Source: an uncultured Erysipelotrichaceae bacterium
GTDB lineage: Bacteria; Bacillota_I; Bacilli_A; Erysipelotrichales; Erysipelotrichaceae
Assembly: GCA_902803275.1 (NCBI GenBank)
Contig: CADCPE010000026.1
Span: forward strand, 1-13,367
Length of the DNA: 13,367 nucleotides
Direction of reading: 5' to 3'
Positions 13,009 through 13,367 of this stretch are shown here, one piece after another. The position numbers and the translations under genes are program-made. A model generated the notes under the pieces. That model searched no databases. It saw only the letters and a program-made list of their open reading frames with translations, and had not been told where the DNA came from. The number at the start of each line of letters is the position of its first letter. Position 1 is the first letter of the stretch.

Positions 13009-13367
13009 ATGAACAACTGCATCGAGCTTATCAGGAAAAGAAGAAGCGTCAGAACTTTTGATTCGCAAAGATTGAATGAGGAAGATCTTAACAGGATCAA
13101 AGAATATGCGAAAAGTGCAGATAATCCCTACAGTATAGGGTTTGAATGGTTTTTCCTGGACACGAAAAAAGAAGATCTCAGCGTCCCGGTCATTGTAGGC
13201 TGCGACACCTACATCACCGGCAAGGCAAAGAAGAGTGAACACCTGGAAGAAGCCTTCGGCTACAGCTTTGAGAAGATCGTGCTGTTTGCCCAATCTCTGG
13301 GCGTAGGAACGACCTGGATCGCCGGAACGATGGACAGAAGGGGCTTTGAAAAAGCCATTGACCTTAA
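13009..13367 (+). CDS. Nitroreductase family protein (TM1586-like), 5' part
   Basis: The frame runs off the window after about 119 residues. MNNCIELIRKRRSVRTFD is the characteristic nitroreductase N-terminus, in which the R-x-S-x-R segment contacts FMN phosphate. GYSFEKIVLFAQSLGVGTTWIAGT (near residues 84-107) matches the TM1586-type nitroreductases, whose members often have two fused half-domains. The family uses FMN and NAD(P)H to reduce nitro or quinone compounds; the physiological substrate is unknown. The start at 13009 is supported by AGAGG eight bases upstream and by the conserved N-terminus. It is a separate transcription unit with its own promoter and a candidate operator, downstream of the nudC terminator. 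Confidence 0.85.
   Translation, partial: MNNCIELIRKRRSVRTFDSQRLNEEDLNRIKEYAKSADNPYSIGFEWFFLDTKKEDLSVPVIVGCDTYITGKAKKSEHLEEAFGYSFEKIVLFAQSLGVGTTWIAGTMDRRGFEKAIDL

Overview
The window reads like a chromosomal segment of a Gram-positive, low-to-moderate GC Bacillota. Sortase class B, a stand-alone IIA-Glc PTS protein, a lipoprotein with a short lipobox, strong AGGAGA-type ribosome sites and VanX-like and TM1586-like families all fit. The combination resembles Erysipelotrichales/Clostridia, but that placement is an inference. Almost every base is coding. I see no tRNA, rRNA, CRISPR array, insertion sequence or phage gene.

Layout. (1) 1-940, plus strand: the 3' part of a histidine phosphatase gene, then a stand-alone glucose-type PTS IIA protein, ended by a hairpin terminator. 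(2) 1016-1756, minus strand: a small ABC-like AAA ATPase. It diverges from a MutT-like Nudix gene across a 25-bp gap that holds a palindromic -10 element. (3) 1782-4060, plus strand: the Nudix gene, a lipoprotein tyrosine phosphatase with a SAM-adenosyltransferase-C-like N-terminal half, and a VanX-like D,D-dipeptidase. An NmrA/QorB-like reductase (4104-5051) with its own ribosome site and a terminator follows. (4) 5165-6758, plus strand: a two-gene unit of a signal-peptidase-I-like protein and a class B sortase-like protein. (5) 6786-8882 (minus) and 8962-12027 (plus): two large membrane HD-GYP proteins, divergent across 79 bp. The second is translationally coupled to an NADH-pyrophosphatase-like Nudix gene. 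(6) 13009-13367: the 5' part of a nitroreductase.

The most unusual unit is 5165-6758. The signal-peptidase-like protein has Arg where the family has its catalytic Ser, and Ser where it has its general-base Lys. The neighbouring sortase has Gln where the family has its catalytic His, while keeping the Cys and Arg. Both reading frames are intact and both folds appear conserved. The pair looks like a deliberately non-canonical surface-assembly module, reminiscent of SipA with a class B sortase in streptococcal pilus loci. No pilin or sortase substrate lies in the window.

The second theme is c-di-GMP turnover. The two HD-GYP proteins carry very different sensors. One has a polytopic N-terminus resembling an ECF-transporter S component, plus an extracellular sensor region and HAMP. 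The other has an exported Reg_prop/Y_Y_Y propeller. No GGDEF or EAL gene accompanies them here. Four starts (1756 minus, 1782 plus, 8882 minus, 8962 plus) sit only about 0-5 nt after the predicted transcription start of a TATAAT box and have no well-placed Shine-Dalgarno, so they are candidates for leaderless or near-leaderless mRNAs.
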